From NCBI GenBank assembly GCA_964443245.1, contig CAYUEG010000001.1, positions 62,001 to 126,000 on the forward strand: a stretch of 64,000 nucleotides of DNA, given 5' to 3'. Numbering within the stretch: position 1 is the first letter of the stretch; every line of letters starts with the position of its first letter. Source of the DNA: CANJDH01 sp964443245 (GTDB taxonomy: Bacteria > Pseudomonadota > Gammaproteobacteria > Burkholderiales > JAEUOS01). A model generated the notes under the pieces. The model was not told the origin of the DNA. It searched no databases and saw only the letters and a list, made by a program, of their open reading frames with translations. The position numbers and the translations under genes are program-made. This document shows, piece after piece, positions 60,411 to 64,000 of this stretch.

Positions 60411-60664
60411 GCCGCCTCGATCTCCACCAGTTTCTTGCGGTTGCTCAGACCGTGGACAATCCGTACCTTCGATGGCGAGACCTTGAGCCGCGCCGCAAAA
60501 TAATCGCACAGCGCCTTGTTGGCTTTGCCGTTCAGCGCCGACGCCATTACACGCACCTGTAGCCATTCTGCGGTCGCCTCGCACGAGTAACTGCGCGCAC
60601 CCGGCTGCACATGAACAACTAGACGCGCCTTGCCGGATGCCGCATCGATGCGAAACCAGTTCAC
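60365..60664 (-). CDS. yggU: DUF167/YggU-family protein
   Basis: A 99-residue small alpha/beta protein of the UPF0235 family: ARLVVHVQPGARS, then NGKANKALCDYFAARLKVSPSKVRIVHGLSNRKKLVEI, the conserved core. The function is unestablished. Its ATG overlaps the yggT stop (ATGA). Its 3' end overlaps the small kinase on the other strand. Confidence 0.92.
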   Translation of the reverse strand: MNWFRIDAASGKARLVVHVQPGARSYSCEATAEWLQVRVMASALNGKANKALCDYFAARLKVSPSKVRIVHGLSNRKKLVEIEAAYFDPEKLSASTHAK

Positions 60665-61236
60665 CTGAACACCTGGAGCACCAGCGCCTGAAGACGAACA
60701 ACAGCAACCAATGCGATCTGGACCGCGACCAGGAGCACCAATGGGGAAAGATCAAACCCCCCTACCATCGGTACACGCCGACGAATCGGCTTGAGCCAGG
60801 GCGCAGACACTGCGTCCAGTACATCCGCGACCGGCGACTCGGCGCGCACCCAAGAGAACACCGCGCAAGCGACAGTGATCCAAAGCACCATCGTCAGTGC
60901 AGTGACAACCAGACCAAAAGCGCCGTTGACCAGCCATGCAGACATCATTCCTGTGCCTGAAAAAAGAGACGGCCGACCAACCAGAATGTTAAACAGTGCC
61001 GCCAGGGCAAGCTCCAGGAGACACGCTGCCAGAAAACTCGACCAATCGATTCCGCTCCCGCCCTTTACCACGCGCCGGAGGGGCAAAACGATCCAGTCAG
61101 TCACCGCACAAACGAAAGATCCAACCGGATTCCGGAAAGGCACCCGAACCCATTGCATGTACAGGCGCAACAGTGCCGCCGGTACCAACACCCAATAAAC
61201 GGTCCTTACGACAATTGAAACGGTGTCATGCCACAT
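60661..61236 (-). CDS. yggT: YggT-family integral membrane protein
   Basis: A 191-residue protein with two YggT repeats, each a pair of hydrophobic helices. The repeat signatures are RVPFRNPVGSFVCAVTDWIVLPLRRVV and SPVADVLDAVSAPWLKPIRRRVPMVGGFDLSPLVL. It may take part in osmotic or K+ homeostasis or division, by family. It is coupled to yggU. Confidence 0.93.
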   Translation of the reverse strand: MWHDTVSIVVRTVYWVLVPAALLRLYMQWVRVPFRNPVGSFVCAVTDWIVLPLRRVVKGGSGIDWSSFLAACLLELALAALFNILVGRPSLFSGTGMMSAWLVNGAFGLVVTALTMVLWITVACAVFSWVRAESPVADVLDAVSAPWLKPIRRRVPMVGGFDLSPLVLLVAVQIALVAVVRLQALVLQVFR

Positions 61237-61256
61237 CGCAATTGCTCAATGAAATG

Positions 61257-61300
61257 AAAAAATCCGCGAGCGAGTACCGGTAGTGCACTCGACTCGCGGA
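61257..61300 (-). terminator. Intrinsic terminator downstream of the histone H1-like gene
   Basis: On the minus strand, TCCGCGAG and CTCGCGGA form a perfect 8-bp stem with a long loop that may add further pairs, followed directly by TTTTTT (61257-61262). It ends the H1-like transcript before yggT. Confidence 0.75.
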
Positions 61301-61352
61301 CTCAAACACCGCTGCGCTTCCGTCGGAAACACAGCGGTCTGGTGCGCAAAGC

Positions 61353-61691
61353 TTAGGGACGACTTCCCGTAGGAAATGGCCACGCTGCAGCAGGATTCAG
61401 CGCCGGGCGTGCGCCCGGAGCAGCCGCAGCTGATGGTTTCGCCGCCGCCGGCTTTGCAGCAGGCTTTGCTTTCGCGGGCTTTTTCTTAGCCGGCTTTTTG
61501 GCAGCTTTCTTGGCTGCTTTCTTCGCCGGTTTCTTGGCCGCTTTCTTTTTCGCCGCTTTTTTCGCGGGCTTTTTCTTTGCTGCTTTTTTCGCAGGTTTCT
61601 TCGCCGCCTTCTTGGCCGGCTTTTTGGCTGCCTTCTTCGCCGCCGGCTTTTTGGCGGCGGGCTTTTTCGCTGCTGGTTTCTTTGTTGCCAT
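61353..61691 (-). CDS. Histone H1-like DNA-binding protein
   Basis: A 112-residue, strongly basic protein. It consists of repeated KKPAAKK, KKAAKKPAK units (about residues 4-80), an Ala/Pro-rich stretch, and a conserved-looking end, LNPAAAWPFPTGSRP. Such proteins bind DNA non-specifically and compact the nucleoid. AAGGAG lies 6 bases before the ATG at 61691, which excludes a longer in-frame reading. No signal peptide is present, in contrast to the Lys/Ala-rich protein at 1627-1980. Confidence 0.9.
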   Translation of the reverse strand: MATKKPAAKKPAAKKPAAKKAAKKPAKKAAKKPAKKAAKKKPAKKAAKKKAAKKPAKKAAKKAAKKPAKKKPAKAKPAAKPAAAKPSAAAAPGARPALNPAAAWPFPTGSRP

Positions 61692-62048
61692 GTCATTCTC
61701 CTTCGTAGAGTTACAAAAAAACAACCAACCAAAAAACCCGTCTGAACTAGCCCGGATTATTCATCGGCGCAAGCCGAACTTGCCTTAGCTTGCGCTAATG
61801 AATGCCGTACCGCCGCGCACCCAGGGGGCCCAAGACCAGCGCGCGGGCGTTCCCCCCAAAAAAAACGCCGGTGCGAATTCGCCCGGCGTCTTTTCTGGAG
61901 GCAATGCAGTATGGTCATCGGACTTCACCTTTCGCCTGAGGGAGTTTCCCCCCTCAAGCACCGGCTTGATCGCCCATTCCGCATCAGAAGAATTTCTACT
62001 GTGTGACTGCATTCAATCCCTTAAGTCTTCGCATGAATTCACCGCACG
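61692..62048. other. Intergenic region between the H1-like gene and nrdB
   Basis: This 357-base stretch holds the nrdB terminator (61858-61889) and, on the minus strand nearest the H1-like gene, a T-rich leader. An in-frame plus-strand reading from 61798 runs into nrdB antisense and has no family features. I see no further gene or RNA. Confidence 0.6.
61858..61889 (-). terminator. Intrinsic terminator of the nrdA-nrdB operon
   Basis: On the minus strand ACGCCGG and CCGGCGT form a stem around an 11-base loop and are followed by a run of seven T. A shorter TTTT on the other strand makes it weakly bidirectional. Confidence 0.85.
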
Positions 62049-63242
62049 TCATTCCCAGTTGAGCGCTCCACCAGTCTGGTATTCAATGACCCGCGTCTCG
62101 AAGAAATTGCGCTCTTTCTTCAAATCGATCATTTCACTCATCCACGGAAACGGATTTTCCTCGTTTGCGAACATCGGGTCAATACCTATTTGCTGGCTGC
62201 GCCGGTTCGCGATGAAGCGCAGGTAACCCTTGAACATCGGCGCATTGAGGCCCAACACACCGCGCGGCATCGTGTCTTCGGCATATCGGTACTCCAGTTC
62301 CACCGCCTGCTTGAACAATCCGCGGATCTCCTCGCGGAACTCAGGTGTCCACAGATGAGGGTTCTCCATCTTGATGGTATTGACCAAGTCGATGCCGAAA
62401 TTGCAGTGCATGGATTCGTCGCGCAGTATGTACTGATACTGCTCGGCCGCCCCCATCATCTTGTTCTGCCGGCCTAGCGCAAGAATCTGAGTGAAACCAA
62501 CATAGAAAAACAGCCCCTCCATCAGGCACGAAAACACGATCAGGCTCTTGAGCAGCTTCTGGTCGTTCTCCAGTGTTCCCGTACGGAAATGCGGGTCCGT
62601 CAGCGTGTCAATGAAAGGGATCAGGAATTCGTCCTTGTCTCGAATCGAAGCCACCTCATGGTAGGCGTTGAAAATTTCAGCTTCGTCGAGACCAAGACTT
62701 TCGACGATGTACTGGTACGCATGGGTATGAATGGCCTCTTCAAACGCCTGGCGAAGCAGATACTGCCGGCACTCAGGAGCCGTAATATGGCGATAGGTAC
62801 CGAGAACAATGTTGTTGGCAGCCAGACTGTCCGCCGTGACGAAGAACCCGAGGTTGCGCTTGATCAGACGTCGCTCATCCTCGGTCAATCCTTTCGGATC
62901 CTTCCAAAGAGCGATGTCCCGATTCATGTTGATTTCCTGCGGCATCCAGTGGTTGGCGCACGAATCAAGGTACTTTTGCCAAGCCCACTTGTACTTGAAC
63001 GGCACCAACTGATTGACATCCGTCGCGCCGTTGATGATGCGTTTGTCAGCCGCATTGACGCGCCTCACGTCGGCAGCAGACACGCTACGTCCGGCCACCA
63101 TTCCTCCCGGATGCGGCATCCCCGCTAGCGGAGATGCCGGCATGGCCGCCGACACCGCTTGCAATCCCAACATCGGCCCTGCGCCAACGTGGGTATGACG
63201 ACCAGAGCCCAAAGCCTGGCCATCGTCTTCAAATGTCAACAT
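62049..63242 (-). CDS. nrdB: Class Ia ribonucleotide reductase beta subunit NrdB
   Basis: A 397-residue radical-generating subunit. The iron and radical site EAIHTHAY carries Glu169, His172 and the radical Tyr176, matching the ExxHxxxY pattern of class Ia. The core begins near ADKRIINGATDVNQL. The first about 55 residues are a Gly/Ala/Pro/Met-rich extension beyond the E. coli length. The ATG at 63242 has AGGAG 5 bases upstream; a GTG at 63248 is too close to it. It lies downstream of nrdA on the same strand, separated by a repeat element. Confidence 0.96.
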   Translation of the reverse strand: MLTFEDDGQALGSGRHTHVGAGPMLGLQAVSAAMPASPLAGMPHPGGMVAGRSVSAADVRRVNAADKRIINGATDVNQLVPFKYKWAWQKYLDSCANHWMPQEINMNRDIALWKDPKGLTEDERRLIKRNLGFFVTADSLAANNIVLGTYRHITAPECRQYLLRQAFEEAIHTHAYQYIVESLGLDEAEIFNAYHEVASIRDKDEFLIPFIDTLTDPHFRTGTLENDQKLLKSLIVFSCLMEGLFFYVGFTQILALGRQNKMMGAAEQYQYILRDESMHCNFGIDLVNTIKMENPHLWTPEFREEIRGLFKQAVELEYRYAEDTMPRGVLGLNAPMFKGYLRFIANRRSQQIGIDPMFANEENPFPWMSEMIDLKKERNFFETRVIEYQTGGALNWE

Positions 63243-63260
63243 AATCACTCCTGTCTATTA

Positions 63261-63343
63261 ACTTTGGATACGTGTTGTAGGTGTTAACGTCTTGTTGCCT
63301 AACGCGGACTTGCAAGACGACTTTGGCTGCATGTTGTAGGTGT
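63261..63343. repeat. Direct repeat pair flanking an inverted repeat, between nrdA and nrdB
   Basis: A 24-base sequence at 63261-63284 (core TGTTGTAGGTGT, preceded by ACTTTGG) recurs at 63320-63343 with 21 of 24 identities. Between the copies, CGTCTTG (63288-63294) and CAAGACG (63313-63319) form a perfect 7-bp inverted repeat. The arrangement fits a regulator-binding region or an mRNA processing or stability element. The repeats do not match the NrdR-box consensus as I know it. Confidence 0.65.
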
Positions 63344-63390
63344 CGTCACCATACTTGCCACTTCACTGCTACCTTTTCGACCCGCTGCGG

Positions 63391-64000
63391 TTACTGGCAG
63401 GCCTCGCACTCCTCGAAACCTGGATCGCCCGGCCTGAGCATGCACGCTTGGCCGACTATTTCCTCCTGAACCGGTTGGGTGGCCGACGGCACCGCCGATG
63501 CATTCAGTGCGCCCATTCCGGCGAGTCCACCGTCACTCGTTACCGCATTCAACTGGCCACCCTTGACAGTGGATTTTTCTGCGTTGGTAGCGCCTAGCGT
63601 ACGCAGGTAATAGGTCGTCTTGAGCCCGCGTAGCCATGCCAGCTTGTAGGTGTCATCAAGACGCTTTCCGGAAGCTCCGGCCATGTAGATATTCAGGGAT
63701 TGCGCCTGGTCGATCCATTTTTGACGCCGCGCGGCCGCCTCTACGATCCACTTTGGCTCCACCTCAAAGGCAGTTGCGTACAGGCTGCGTATCTCTGGAG
63801 GCACGCGGTCAATCTTGGCGAGCGAACCGTCGAAATACTTCAGGTCGGCAATCATCACCGAATCCCACAGACCGAGACGCTTCAAGTCCCGCACCAGATA
63901 CTCGTTGACGACGGTGAACTCCCCGGACAAGTTGGACTTCACATACAGGTTTTGATAAGTTGGTTCAATGCACGCCGATACCCCAATGATGTTGGATATC
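63391..64000 (-). CDS. nrdA: Class Ia ribonucleotide reductase alpha subunit NrdA (C-terminal part, cut by window edge)
   Basis: About 203 residues of the C-terminus are visible. The frame is still open at base 64000, reading ISNIIGVSACIEPTYQN before the part that begins KSNLSGEFTVV. The barrel segment and the C-terminal redox shuttle, ECEACQ with the Cys pair that re-reduces the active site, are intact. A GTG at 63942 is internal, not a start. nrdB follows 148 bases downstream. Confidence 0.96.
   Translation of the reverse strand, partial: ISNIIGVSACIEPTYQNLYVKSNLSGEFTVVNEYLVRDLKRLGLWDSVMIADLKYFDGSLAKIDRVPPEIRSLYATAFEVEPKWIVEAAARRQKWIDQAQSLNIYMAGASGKRLDDTYKLAWLRGLKTTYYLRTLGATNAEKSTVKGGQLNAVTSDGGLAGMGALNASAVPSATQPVQEEIVGQACMLRPGDPGFEECEACQ

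Noticed and set aside
61498..61788. A Phe/Ala-rich plus-strand frame that looks like a membrane protein
   Set aside because: It is the exact antisense of the Lys/Ala repeats of the H1-like gene; AAG codons read as CTT/TTC.
61798..62226. A 142-residue plus-strand reading between the H1-like gene and nrdB
   Set aside because: It runs through the nrdB terminator and into nrdB antisense, with no ribosome-binding site or similarity.

Overview
The window is chromosomal DNA from a GC-rich Gram-negative bacterium, most likely a betaproteobacterium. Three kinds of evidence support this: the gene orders pilG-pilH-pilI-pilJ-chpA, thiD-thiE-hemL and aroQ-accB-accC-prmA; two Bug-type solute-binding proteins; and the protein sequences themselves (NrdB, RuvB, HemL). 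Order and genus cannot be fixed from the sequence alone. No phage, insertion sequence, CRISPR array or obvious genomic island is present. Coding density is high and most genes are housekeeping.

Layout. 1-1505: 3' part of prfC. 1627-10275 (minus strand): an exported Lys/Ala-rich protein, then a giant alpha-2-macroglobulin coupled to penicillin-binding protein 1C. 10434-19567 (plus): ruvA-ruvB-rhomboid, then ybgC-tolQRAB-pal-cpoB (envelope constriction and outer-membrane integrity), ending in a YeeE/TsuA-type thiosulfate importer. 19659-19734: tRNA-Lys with a clear promoter and terminator. 19894-29666 (minus): the Pil-Chp chemosensory operon for twitching motility or surface sensing, including a 2051-residue CheA hybrid. 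29771-32932: rubredoxin, divergent from thiD-thiE-hemL. 33015-40533 (minus): mgtE, mtgA, a PAS/GGDEF/EAL protein, TonB and an RNase II-family exoribonuclease.

40632-48990 (plus, except one gene): an AIM24-family protein, M48 peptidase, small chorismate mutase, Bug protein, a minus-strand TonB-C lipoprotein, Zn alcohol dehydrogenase, gamma-glutamyltransferase, FmdB-type zinc ribbon, Hsp15-like S4 protein and a second Bug protein. This is the most accessory-looking part. 49072-52680 (minus): SDR reductase, a degenerate J-domain membrane protein, YqiA-like esterase and mpl. 52790-59874 (plus): an unknown protein, TlpA-like thioredoxin, aroQ, accB, accC, prmA, a DUF3426 zinc-ribbon protein, a PfkB-family kinase and a glycine-zipper lipoprotein. 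59919-61691: a small P-loop kinase facing yggU-yggT and a histone H1-like protein. 62049-64000 (minus): nrdB and the 3' end of nrdA, separated by a structured repeat element.

I did not find a convincing undescribed multi-gene system. The best leads are: ybgC, whose active-site region has no upstream ATG/GTG/TTG and apparently starts at ATC or ATT; a TonB C-terminal domain on an outer-membrane-type lipoprotein; a signal-peptide-bearing histone-tail-like protein; a J-domain protein without HPD; a divergent nucleotidyltransferase-like protein next to mpl; and a direct-plus-inverted repeat element between nrdA and nrdB.
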